Shown here in pieces: positions 50,972 to 59,627 of a DNA stretch of 64,000 bases. The stretch is from Terriglobus saanensis SP1PR4 (GTDB lineage Bacteria > Acidobacteriota > Terriglobia > Terriglobales > Acidobacteriaceae): the NCBI RefSeq assembly GCF_000179915.2, contig NC_014963.1, positions 1,240,001 to 1,304,000 on the forward strand. The letters are read 5' to 3'. The stretch's first letter is position 1; every line of letters begins with the position of its first letter. A program made the translations under genes and the position numbers. The notes below the pieces were generated by a model. It did no database searches and was not told where the DNA came from. It saw only the letters and a program-made list of their open reading frames with translations.

Positions 50972-51463
50972 ATGGCAGAGTACGGCATGGGCAGTCTATT
51001 TTTGAAGCTTGATGGAGCGACGGGTGAGGCGATCGAACCAACACATAAGAACGAAATTCCTGTGTTAAGTTTTAGCTTTAGCGGGCATGCTGAATCCGGC
51101 TCCGGGGGCACGGCCGGTTCAAGTGGAGCCGGAGCTATGCTACACGGAATCAATGTTACCGCGATTATGGACAAAGGCCTTCAAACGGTAGGCAAATTGT
51201 TTTGCGAAGGTAAACATATAGCAACCGGAGTGTTGTCTGCCATGAAGGCTACTGGTACTGCTAACAAAGATTACTTCACTCTTAAAATGACACAAGTCTA
51301 CATTCAAAGTTTCAACGTGAATTTATCAAACGACTCTGCGATCGTGAATCTTACTTTGACTTATGCAGAGATCACTCCGAATTACTTCCAGCAGCAGGCA
51401 GATGGCAGCATGGCTGCCACGACCAGTTATACGTTCAATACGAAGTCGGGCAAGACAACCTAA
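50972..51463 (+). CDS. hcp: T6SS tube protein Hcp (TssD)
   Basis: 163 residues. Hcp fold pattern: GSLFLKLDGATGEAIEPTHK, EIPVLSFSFSG, ITAIMDKG-like VTAIMDKGLQTVGKLFCEGK, and a C-terminal VNLTLTYAEITPNYFQQQADG. A Gly/Ser/Ala-rich insert (ESGSGGTAGSSGAGAMLHG, about 42-60) extends the N-terminal loop that lines or joins hexamer rings. Hcp hexamers stack into the secreted inner tube. The ribosome binding site AAGGAGAA before ATG 50972 is the best in the locus, and a stable hairpin follows the gene, both fitting high expression. Confidence 0.93.
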   Translation: MAEYGMGSLFLKLDGATGEAIEPTHKNEIPVLSFSFSGHAESGSGGTAGSSGAGAMLHGINVTAIMDKGLQTVGKLFCEGKHIATGVLSAMKATGTANKDYFTLKMTQVYIQSFNVNLSNDSAIVNLTLTYAEITPNYFQQQADGSMAATTSYTFNTKSGKTT

Positions 51464-51550
51464 AACTTTCGTGCTCCGAGTCCTTACTTCGCAAGCATCA
51501 TGAAAGTGAGTTCAGCAAGAACTGTCAAGAAAAAAGGTGCACGGCATCGA

Positions 51551-51574
51551 GGTTGGAGGCTACGGTCTCCAACC
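51551..51574 (+). terminator. Hairpin between hcp and tssA
   Basis: GGTTGGAG (51551-51558) and CTCCAACC (51567-51574) form a perfect 8-bp stem with an 8-base loop, 88 bp after the hcp stop and 105 bp before the tssA start. There is no T tract. It may be a partial terminator or a 3' stabiliser that leaves hcp mRNA in excess over the downstream genes. Confidence 0.5.
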
Positions 51575-51678
51575 TGTCCGTTGTAAGGAGACACTTCGTT
51601 TTGTGGTGGATCCACTGAGCCATATGACTTTTTCGATACGAAGTCGATCTCTGTAAGACGCACCAGGGGGCAAAAACC

Positions 51679-53571
51679 GTGTTTCTGATCGAATCCTTGA
51701 TGCTGCCGATCCGAGAGGACGAACCCTCTGGAGACAGCCTCCGCTATGATCGGATCTTCGATCAGATTGCAGAAGCGCGTGCAGAAGAGGACGAGACCCT
51801 GCCCACTGGGAATTGGGAGAGACAGGCAAAACGCGCAGACGTTTCTCAGGTAATTTCCCTCACATGCGAGACGCTTCAAAACCGCAGCAAGGATCTTTGG
51901 CTGGCAGCCTGGTTGGGGGAAGCCAGTATCCGTCAGGAGAAATGGAAGGCGCTTCCCGAGAGTCTCAATCTGCTCTTGCGCCTGCAGGAAGAGTTTTGGG
52001 ATTCACTTTATCCGGAGGTTGAAGAGGGAGACCTTGGCCTGCGCATTGCACCGCTGCAATGGGCCATGACACGGTACGCAGCACTGGTCTATGAGTTGCC
52101 AGTAACTGTGGAAGCGTTTGGATTTCACGTGTATCAGGCCGCACGTGCGATTGGCTACCAGGCCGATGCAGACCAGGACGAAGTAGCACGTGCGGCCCGT
52201 GCGGCAGCGATCGAGCAAGGGAAGCTGACACCGGAGGACTTGGATGTCGCACTCGCGGCTACGAGTAAGTCTTTCTACGTCTCCCTTGTCGCTTTGTTCA
52301 CGGAAACCAGCGAAGTTTTGCAGAACCTCCACTCCTTCTGCGAAGCGCGATACGGCGACGACGGGCCTTCGCTCGTTAAGATCCGAACAGCAGTGGACGA
52401 GGTGGGCAACCTGGCCTTGTCGCTGTTGCGAAAGAAGCGAGAGCTGGATCCAGATCCGGCCTCCAACAAGCCGGAGCCCGACGATGCGTCAAAGCAGTCA
52501 GAACAGCAGGACCGACTAGACGAAATACCACCGCAAGACGAAGCGATACTGTCTTTAGTCGATGCTGGAACTGCAGAAGCTGATTTGGTGCCTCTACCCG
52601 AGAAGAGCACTCCGGAAACTACAGCAGGCTCGGGCGATTCGAGTGCATTCTTTCAGTATGATTCCTGGGATTCTGCCGTTGCTCAGGTTCAGCGATGTGC
52701 GGATTTCATGTTTACTCAGCGGCCAGATCATCCGGCTCCCTATTTGCTGCTCAACTCTCTCATGTCTTCGGACGCGATGACCGGCCTACGTGTGGCAGCA
52801 CCTTCCAGCGAGACGCGGCTACTACTAAAGCAGACGAGTGAAGAAGGCGACTGGACCGGCCTCCTCCAAAAAACGATGACCGCGTTGGCAACACCCTTCG
52901 GTACTGAGTGGCTGGATCTACATCATTACCTGTGGCTTGCCAGCACGGAACTCGGTTATGAGACCTTGGCAGACTGTGCGCGGGATCATGTGCGAGCAAT
53001 GTATCGGCGATTTGGGGCTCCCTTGATAGGGCTGGTCTTCGAAGACGATACTCCCACTGCAAACAGTGGCACGCTGCAATGGCTCCAGCGTGATGTTCTG
53101 GATATAGCGGAGAGCGAGACCCGAGCGGAAACGTCATTGCAAGCTGCCGATACGGAGGAATCTCCTTGGTCTTCAGAGCAAGAGCTTTTTGTGTTGGCCA
53201 ACGAGTGGGCCGCGAGTGGAGATCTACAAAAGGCTTTGCGCGTGTTGACCGGGGACACGATAGCTGCCAATGGGCGCATTCTTTTTCAACGCAAACTGGA
53301 GGTTGCGAGGCTCTGTCTTGAGGCTGGCCAGAGTCTCGTAGCCGAGCCGCTATTACGGCGGTTGTTGGATGAAGCTGATGAGCGTCATCTAGCGCATTGG
53401 GAGGGGCATGGCATGGTGGGAAGTGTCCTCACATTGTTGTTGCGCTCTACAGATGCGAATGGTACCCGAAATGAGGTTCCAGAAGAAAACCGGAGCTCGA
53501 TTTTTGCGCGACTTTGCGCAATCGATGCTGTAGCGGCGCTTGCCCATGCTACCAGTGTTCAGCATGAGTAA
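51679..53571 (+). CDS. tssA: T6SS protein TssA (ImpA family)
   Basis: 630 residues from GTG 51679, with GGGGG eight bases upstream. ImpA N-terminal domain: LMLPIREDEPSGDSLRYD, KDLWLAAWLGEASIRQEKW, LLLRLQEEFWDSLYPEVEEG. A Pro/Glu/Asp-rich linker spans about 255-320, then a helical middle and C-terminal domain (LADCARDHVRAMYRRFG, EWAASGDLQKALRVL). TssA binds the baseplate first and then caps the growing sheath. Its stop overlaps the tssE start by eight bases. Confidence 0.93.
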   Translation: MFLIESLMLPIREDEPSGDSLRYDRIFDQIAEARAEEDETLPTGNWERQAKRADVSQVISLTCETLQNRSKDLWLAAWLGEASIRQEKWKALPESLNLLLRLQEEFWDSLYPEVEEGDLGLRIAPLQWAMTRYAALVYELPVTVEAFGFHVYQAARAIGYQADADQDEVARAARAAAIEQGKLTPEDLDVALAATSKSFYVSLVALFTETSEVLQNLHSFCEARYGDDGPSLVKIRTAVDEVGNLALSLLRKKRELDPDPASNKPEPDDASKQSEQQDRLDEIPPQDEAILSLVDAGTAEADLVPLPEKSTPETTAGSGDSSAFFQYDSWDSAVAQVQRCADFMFTQRPDHPAPYLLLNSLMSSDAMTGLRVAAPSSETRLLLKQTSEEGDWTGLLQKTMTALATPFGTEWLDLHHYLWLASTELGYETLADCARDHVRAMYRRFGAPLIGLVFEDDTPTANSGTLQWLQRDVLDIAESETRAETSLQAADTEESPWSSEQELFVLANEWAASGDLQKALRVLTGDTIAANGRILFQRKLEVARLCLEAGQSLVAEPLLRRLLDEADERHLAHWEGHGMVGSVLTLLLRSTDANGTRNEVPEENRSSIFARLCAIDAVAALAHATSVQHE

Positions 53572-54025
53572 TACCAGAGAGACAATTTTCGTGCAGTCGG
53601 TGTTAGACCGGCTAAGAGAGAAAACAAGTTGGCCAACAACGCGAGCCGCATCGCTTCGCTATTTGAAGGAAGCGATTCGCAGAGATATTGAAGACCTACT
53701 TAATACGCGGCGACCTCCAATTCCTGAGATCGAAAACTATCCGTTGGCCAACGTATCGGTTTTAAACATGGGACTGCAGGACATCAGTCAGCTTGGCAGT
53801 TCAGCGGACGGACGTCTGGAAGAGATTCAGCGGGCTGTGCAGCAATGTATCGAGACATTCGAACCCCGTCTGCAGAACCTTATCGTGACGGCGAAAAACG
53901 GTAGCACACCGCGACGTGAGATCTGGCTCACCATCGAAGCGACGATCCAGGTGCAACCGGCGGCAGAAACGATTTCGTTCGACACCATGCTTGATTTGAC
54001 GAGCGGAATGTACTCGGTGAAATAG
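53564..54025 (+). CDS. tssE: T6SS baseplate protein TssE (gp25-like)
   Basis: 153 residues from ATG 53564, inside the end of tssA. gp25 pattern: S-V-L-D-R-L, a LKEAIRRDIEDLLNTR helix, NYPLANVSVLNMGLQDIS, IETFEPRLQNLIVTA and the strand EIWLTIEATIQV. It is part of the baseplate wedge with TssF, TssG and TssK. Two bases separate it from tssF. Confidence 0.93.
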   Translation: MSNTRETIFVQSVLDRLREKTSWPTTRAASLRYLKEAIRRDIEDLLNTRRPPIPEIENYPLANVSVLNMGLQDISQLGSSADGRLEEIQRAVQQCIETFEPRLQNLIVTAKNGSTPRREIWLTIEATIQVQPAAETISFDTMLDLTSGMYSVK

Positions 54026-54027
54026 CA

Positions 54028-55869
54028 ATGGCAAAGCCGCTTTTGGAATATTACGAGCGCGAACTCGCTTACCTCCGCCAGATGGGCGCTGAGTTTGGCG
54101 AACGCTATCCCGCGATTGCGGGTCGGCTACTGCTTGAGTCAGACCGCTGTGGCGATCCGCATGTAGAGCGGATGCTTGAGGCCTTTTCGTTTCTCGCAGC
54201 GCGCATACATGTCCGGCTCGACGACGATCTTCCTGAACTAACGGAGGGCATGCTCGACATCATTTATCCGCATTATCTTCGGCCGATTCCGGCGATGTCG
54301 ATCGCTCAATTCACGTTCGACCGGGAGGCAAGTTCGCTCGGTGCAGCTGTCGTGGTTCCAGCGCAAAGTGAACTGATCACCAGACGAACGATGGGCGGTG
54401 AGCCATGCCGATTCCAAACAAGCTACCCTGTCGATCTTTGGCCCATAGAAATAAAGGAATGCGTTTGGCGTCGGCCAGAGCAAATTAAATCGCCAGCGCG
54501 AGTACCAGATGCTGTGGGCGTATTGAGAGTTCTGCTCCGAGCGAGCGAAGGAGCTTCCTTAAAACAGCTCAAGCTGGAGCGGCTCAACTTCTATCTCGGT
54601 GGAGAAAAGAGTCTGATGCTCTCGCTGTATGAATTGCTCTGCCGCAATCTGTTGCAGGTTGTGGTGCGTGATCCGCAATCGTCAGAGACGCGAAAAATCC
54701 TCCTTCATCGCAGATGCGTTCAGCCGATGGGGTTTGACGAGGACGAAAGTATTCTTCCGTACACTCAAAGGTCTTTTCATGGCTATCGATTGCTGCAAGA
54801 GTACTTCAGCTTTTCTGAAAAATTTCTCTTCTTCTCCGTAAACGGACTTGCAGAAGCGATGTTGCTGGCTGAGTCAGGAGAACTCGAAGTGTTGTTCTAC
54901 TTTTCGCAGTTTGATCAGCCAGAGCGCGCACAGGCACTCGAAATGGGCGTAGGGGTTGGGTCGATGAAGCTCGGCTGTACGCCGATTGTGAATCTCTTTC
55001 GGCAGACCGCCGAGCCGATACTTGTCTCGAACGCGAAGCATGCCTATCGCGTTAACCCGAGTTCTCGACACCATCGCATGACAGAGATCTTCTCTATCGA
55101 TGAGGTGAAGGCGACTAATCCTTCGCGCCGAAGTTCAACCACGCTGCGACCTCTTTTTGAGCACCGTTTTCACAGGTCATCGGAAGAAGAACACATCTTC
55201 TGGAGATCCAGCAGAAAGCAAGCGGAGTTCGATCAGAGACGTCCGAGCGAAGTCTTCCTGACGATCGTTGATCGAAACAGTGTGATGATGCAGCCCAATG
55301 CCGAGATCCTTAACGTGCACTGCACCTGCACCAACCATGACTATCCCTCCAGTCTTTCCTTCGGCGATCCGGGCGGCGATTTCGATCTGCAGGGAGGTGG
55401 GGGAGTAGGACCTATCCAAATGCTGCACAGGCCGACGGCGACCTCTTCTCCACCCGCAGTCGCGGGTCAGGTCTGGAGCCTGATATCTCAACTTTCTCTG
55501 AATCATCTCTCGCTCAGCGAGGGTGGTCTTCAGGCTCTGAAGGAGATCCTGCGGCTGCACAACTTTACCGAGTCTCCACATCTCGATCGGCAGATTGACG
55601 GCATACGTTCCTTTAAGAGTGCACGGCATATCGCCTTGATGCAGAGCGAACACGGAAGCGTCGCGGCGCGTGGAACCCGTATCGAACTCGAGTTGGATGA
55701 GGAAGAGTTTGTCGGTGGCGGCGCTTACCTGTTCTCCGCCGTACTTAATCGTTTCTTTGGACTGTATGTCTCGATGAACAGCTTTTCGCAGCTATCGGTA
55801 CGCAGCACTCAGAGAAAGGAGGGAATAGAGGAATGGTTACCAAGAGCAGGCAGTCAAGTGGTGATGTAG
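54028..55869 (+). CDS. tssF: T6SS baseplate protein TssF (VasA)
   Basis: 613 residues. Signature start LLEYYERELAYLRQMGAEFGERYP with DPHVERMLEAFSFLAARIHVRLDDDLPELTEGML, DIIYPHYLRPIPAMSIAQF and, later, DVFLTIVDR-like EVFLTIVDRNS and the C-terminal G-T-R-I-E-L-E-L-D-E-E-E-F-V-G-G-G-A-Y-L-F-S-A-V-L. These are standard TssF blocks. The tssG start lies 37 bp inside its end. Confidence 0.95.
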   Translation: MAKPLLEYYERELAYLRQMGAEFGERYPAIAGRLLLESDRCGDPHVERMLEAFSFLAARIHVRLDDDLPELTEGMLDIIYPHYLRPIPAMSIAQFTFDREASSLGAAVVVPAQSELITRRTMGGEPCRFQTSYPVDLWPIEIKECVWRRPEQIKSPARVPDAVGVLRVLLRASEGASLKQLKLERLNFYLGGEKSLMLSLYELLCRNLLQVVVRDPQSSETRKILLHRRCVQPMGFDEDESILPYTQRSFHGYRLLQEYFSFSEKFLFFSVNGLAEAMLLAESGELEVLFYFSQFDQPERAQALEMGVGVGSMKLGCTPIVNLFRQTAEPILVSNAKHAYRVNPSSRHHRMTEIFSIDEVKATNPSRRSSTTLRPLFEHRFHRSSEEEHIFWRSSRKQAEFDQRRPSEVFLTIVDRNSVMMQPNAEILNVHCTCTNHDYPSSLSFGDPGGDFDLQGGGGVGPIQMLHRPTATSSPPAVAGQVWSLISQLSLNHLSLSEGGLQALKEILRLHNFTESPHLDRQIDGIRSFKSARHIALMQSEHGSVAARGTRIELELDEEEFVGGGAYLFSAVLNRFFGLYVSMNSFSQLSVRSTQRKEGIEEWLPRAGSQVVM

Positions 55870-56894
55870 GCGGCAAAGCAATGCGGAAGTGGATGGAAGA
55901 AGAGCCTTGGAATATCGGCTTTTTCCAGATGGTGCGCATCCTGGAGCGCCTGCATCCGGACCGCAAACCGGTTGGCATCTTTGTTCCTCCAGGAGATGAG
56001 GTTGTACGGTTTTCAGCACCGCCTGATCTCACCTTCCCTCCGAGCGAAATCAGGAGCTTCGTGGAGAGCGTCAGCGGCCCGGCATGCATGGACGTAAGCT
56101 TCATGGGTCTCAATACGGTGAACGGACCTATGCCGCGATCCTATACGGAAGGCCTGTTGGAGCGTGCGCGCGAGGGGGACCAAGCCACGCTGGACTTCTT
56201 CGATCTCTTCAATCATCGTCTGATTTCGCTCTTTTATCGTGCGTGGAAGAAGTATCGATTCTTCCTCGCTTACGAAGAGTCTGCGGATGGCAGCGATGGT
56301 ATGACAGGCCGTTTATACAGCCTTATAGGTCTTGGCACGCCTGCGCTGAACAACAGGATGGCAATCGCTGACGAAGCCGCGCTTCATTACGCCGGCCTGT
56401 TAGCTCACCGCGTGCGATCAGTCGAGGGGCTGCGACAGATCCTGACACACTATTTCGGGATCCGCGTGGAGATTGCACAATTTTCTGGAGCATGGGTCAA
56501 ACTGCCGCTGGAGCAGAGGACCACGCTCGACGAGGGAGAAAACTTTTCTGATTCTCTCGGCGTCGGCACAGTCGTGGGCGATGAAGTCTGGGACCAACAG
56601 GGAGCAATGACGGTGCGACTCGGTCCCATGTCGATTGACCGGTATCGGGATTTTCTGCCCGGCTCAAAGGGTTACTGGGAGCTTGAGGCATGGCTCAGGC
56701 TTTATTCGCGACAGGAATTCGATTTCACGATTCGGCTTCTGCTTGCCCGTGATGAAGTTCCCGCAACCGTACTCGCGACTGGCTTTGGAGAAGCTGCGGG
56801 CGTTGGCCAAGGTAACCGGTTGGGCTACGAAAGTTGGCTCAAGGTGAAACCTATGAACAGAGATCCAGATGAAACCACTTATGTATTGGGATAA
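55833..56894 (+). CDS. tssG: T6SS baseplate protein TssG (VasB)
   Basis: 353 residues from ATG 55833; an ATG at 55881 (MRKWMEEEPWN) would avoid overlap with tssF but has a weaker ribosome binding site. TssG blocks: NIGFFQMVRILERLHP, VRFSAPPDLTFPPSEI, VSFMGLNTVNGPMPRSYTEG-type segment, DFFDLFNHRLISLFYRAWKKYRF and LGPMSIDRYRDFLPG. Part of the baseplate wedge with TssE and TssF. ClpV follows 18 bp later. Confidence 0.95.
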   Translation: MVTKSRQSSGDVGGKAMRKWMEEEPWNIGFFQMVRILERLHPDRKPVGIFVPPGDEVVRFSAPPDLTFPPSEIRSFVESVSGPACMDVSFMGLNTVNGPMPRSYTEGLLERAREGDQATLDFFDLFNHRLISLFYRAWKKYRFFLAYEESADGSDGMTGRLYSLIGLGTPALNNRMAIADEAALHYAGLLAHRVRSVEGLRQILTHYFGIRVEIAQFSGAWVKLPLEQRTTLDEGENFSDSLGVGTVVGDEVWDQQGAMTVRLGPMSIDRYRDFLPGSKGYWELEAWLRLYSRQEFDFTIRLLLARDEVPATVLATGFGEAAGVGQGNRLGYESWLKVKPMNRDPDETTYVLG

Positions 56895-56912
56895 CGAGAA
56901 GGAGTGTTTGCG

Positions 56913-59576
56913 ATGGTACTGAGTCTGAAATCGCTGGTAGCAAAATTTGATGGAAGTACGCGGGATGCAATGGAGGGCGCTGCGGGCCTCTGTGTTTCGG
57001 GCACACATTACCAGGTTGAGATTGAACATTTTCTCGTCAAGGCGCTTGAGCAGAAAGACGCGGATCTGCACTATATCTTCCGCCATTTTGAGGTTGACTC
57101 GTCAAAGCTCGTAGTAGAACTGCGAAAGAGTCTGGATCGACTGAAAACAGGGAACACGCGTGGACCTTCCTTCAGTCCGATGCTGGTCACCATGTTTTCT
57201 GAGGCGTGGTCCATCGCCACGTTGAATTACGCAGACACACGTATTCGCACAGGCCACGTACTCTTAGCGCTGCTGGCGAATGACGAAATGTTGCGATTGC
57301 TGCGAGAGATCAGCCGCGAGATGAAGAAGATCTCACTCGAAGTATTGAGCGAGCAATTTGAGGAGATCACGACGTCCTCAATCGAGATTCCGGCGGAGGT
57401 GCCTGTCGAATCGGGTAGTAACGGGTCCAAGATTCCAAGGGTAACCTCTGCTACGCCGTTTTTGCAGCAGTACACCACGAATCTCACGCAGAATGCGCGA
57501 GAGGGCAAACTCGATGCGGTCATCGGGCGTAACGCAGAAATCCGCCAGATGATCGATGTCCTGATGCGCAAGCGACAGAACAATCCGATTCTGACTGGCG
57601 AGGCCGGTGTGGGAAAGACCGCAGTCGTAGAGGGACTGGCCGCGCGCATTGCTGCTGGCGAAGTTCCACCCGCGTTGCAGAACGTGCAGCTTCACGCGCT
57701 GGACCTTGCACTGCTGCACGCAGGCGCCGGAGTCAAGGGTGAGTTTGAAAATCGGTTGAAGGGCTTGATTCAGGAGGTGAAGTCCTCTCCACAACCGGTG
57801 ATCCTCTTCATTGACGAAGCGCACACCATGATCGGGGCTGGCGGGCCCGCAGGACAGGGAGACGCAGCTAATTTGTTGAAGCCGGCTCTGGCGCGCGGCG
57901 AACTGCGCACGATCGCCGCCACCACATGGTCGGAGTACAAACGCTACTTTGAAAAAGATGCAGCACTGGCTCGGCGATTCCAGGTGGTTCACGTTCAAGA
58001 GCCTTCGGAGGAACGCTGTGTTGCCATGTTGCGCGGTCTCTTGCCCGCGCTCGAACTGCATCACGGCGTCCGGATCATGGACGATGCTTTGATTGCGGCG
58101 GTCCGTCTCTCGCATCGCTATATGCCTGGTCGTCAGTTACCGGACAAGGCCGTCAGTGTGCTTGATACCGCGTGCGCACGAGTGGGTCTGAGCCTGAGCG
58201 CCGCACCCTCGGCACTGGAAGAAATCATGCATCGCATCGCGACTCTGGAATCGCAAGAACGCGTGCTACTCAGGGAGCAGGCTACCGGAAGTTCACACAA
58301 GGATGCGCTGTTGGAGATCACAACTTCGTTGGAAGGCGCAAAGGGCGAACTTCGAGAAATGCAGGCAAGGTGGGCGGAGGAGCGCGACATCGTTGACCAC
58401 CTGCATGTGCTTCGGGCCAAACTGGAAGGAACAGAGATCGAGGCGACCCTGCGGGAAACAACATTGCGCGAGCTTGCTACGGCCAAAATCGAACTCTTCG
58501 ATCTGCAGCAGGGAAAACCCTTGACCTATGTTGGTGTAGATCAGCAGATCGTTGGCGAGGTCATCTCGGAGTGGACTGGTATTCCGCTCGGTAAGATGCT
58601 TGCAGACGAAGTGTCGCGCATCCTCGACCTCGAAGACAGTCTGAAGAAGCGTGTCATCGGCCAGGATCATGCGATGAAAGCCATCGCTCAGCGGGTTCAG
58701 ACGTCGCGAGCCAACCTTGACGATCCATCCAAACCGATCGGAGTTTTTCTGCTTGCCGGACCAAGCGGTGTTGGCAAGACGGAGACAGCCCTGGCTCTTA
58801 CCGATCTACTCTATGGCGGCGAGCAAAATCTGATCACGATCAATATGTCGGAGTTTCACGAACCACATTCGGTATCGACGCTTAAGGGAGCACCTCCCGG
58901 CTACGTGGGATACGGCGAGGGAGGAGTACTCACCGAGGCGGTGAGAAGGCAACCGTATTCGGTCGTGCTGCTTGACGAAGCGGAAAAGGCGCACCCCGAG
59001 GTGCTGGAGCTGTTCTTCCAGGTCTTTGACAAGGGATACATGGAGGACGGGGAAGGGCGAGGCATCGACTTCCGCAACACGCTTATTCTGCTCACGACCA
59101 ACACGGCAAGCGGAATAATCTCCAAACTTGCCGAGGATCCCCATGCGCTGCCAGCCCCCTTGGCGTTGGCTTCTGCGATCCGGCCGGAGCTGAACCGCGT
59201 CTTCAAACCTGCGTTGTTGGGACGCATGCTCGTCGTGCCCTATTACCCGGTGCAGGACGAAGTACTTGAGCGGATCATCCGATTGAAACTCAACAAAATT
59301 CAAGCGCGGCTCATGGCAAATCACCATATTGCATTGGACTATGACGAATCGCTTCTCACGTTGATCCGGCAGCGTTGTATGGAGGTCGAAACCGGCGCGC
59401 GCAATGTGGATCACCTTATTTCCAACACGATTCTGCCCGAGATTTCAAAACAGCTTCTGGAGCGCATGGCTGAAGAAGACCTGCTTGAGAGTATTTGGCT
59501 CGGGGTTTCAGAGAACGGAGCCATCCGCTACGAATGGACGATTTTGGAGTCAGACGAGTTGGTTTCGCAAGCCTGA
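56913..59576 (+). CDS. clpV: T6SS sheath-recycling ATPase TssH (ClpV)
   Basis: 887 residues from ATG 56913, with GAAGGAG eight bases upstream (a GTG at 56904 overlaps that site and is unlikely). Clp N-domain (about 1-160), AAA1 with GEAGVGKTAVVEGL and VILFIDEAHTMIGAGG, a middle coiled-coil (about 405-510), AAA2 with AGPSGVGKTETALAL and VVLLDEAEKAHPEV, and a D2-small C-terminal domain. ClpV takes apart contracted TssBC sheath. Presence of ClpV separates this system from the Francisella type. Confidence 0.96.
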   Translation: MVLSLKSLVAKFDGSTRDAMEGAAGLCVSGTHYQVEIEHFLVKALEQKDADLHYIFRHFEVDSSKLVVELRKSLDRLKTGNTRGPSFSPMLVTMFSEAWSIATLNYADTRIRTGHVLLALLANDEMLRLLREISREMKKISLEVLSEQFEEITTSSIEIPAEVPVESGSNGSKIPRVTSATPFLQQYTTNLTQNAREGKLDAVIGRNAEIRQMIDVLMRKRQNNPILTGEAGVGKTAVVEGLAARIAAGEVPPALQNVQLHALDLALLHAGAGVKGEFENRLKGLIQEVKSSPQPVILFIDEAHTMIGAGGPAGQGDAANLLKPALARGELRTIAATTWSEYKRYFEKDAALARRFQVVHVQEPSEERCVAMLRGLLPALELHHGVRIMDDALIAAVRLSHRYMPGRQLPDKAVSVLDTACARVGLSLSAAPSALEEIMHRIATLESQERVLLREQATGSSHKDALLEITTSLEGAKGELREMQARWAEERDIVDHLHVLRAKLEGTEIEATLRETTLRELATAKIELFDLQQGKPLTYVGVDQQIVGEVISEWTGIPLGKMLADEVSRILDLEDSLKKRVIGQDHAMKAIAQRVQTSRANLDDPSKPIGVFLLAGPSGVGKTETALALTDLLYGGEQNLITINMSEFHEPHSVSTLKGAPPGYVGYGEGGVLTEAVRRQPYSVVLLDEAEKAHPEVLELFFQVFDKGYMEDGEGRGIDFRNTLILLTTNTASGIISKLAEDPHALPAPLALASAIRPELNRVFKPALLGRMLVVPYYPVQDEVLERIIRLKLNKIQARLMANHHIALDYDESLLTLIRQRCMEVETGARNVDHLISNTILPEISKQLLERMAEEDLLESIWLGVSENGAIRYEWTILESDELVSQA

Positions 59577-59627
59577 ACTCTCCACCCACAAACTGTTTCA
59601 CTTACCTTTGAACCACCGAGAGATTCT

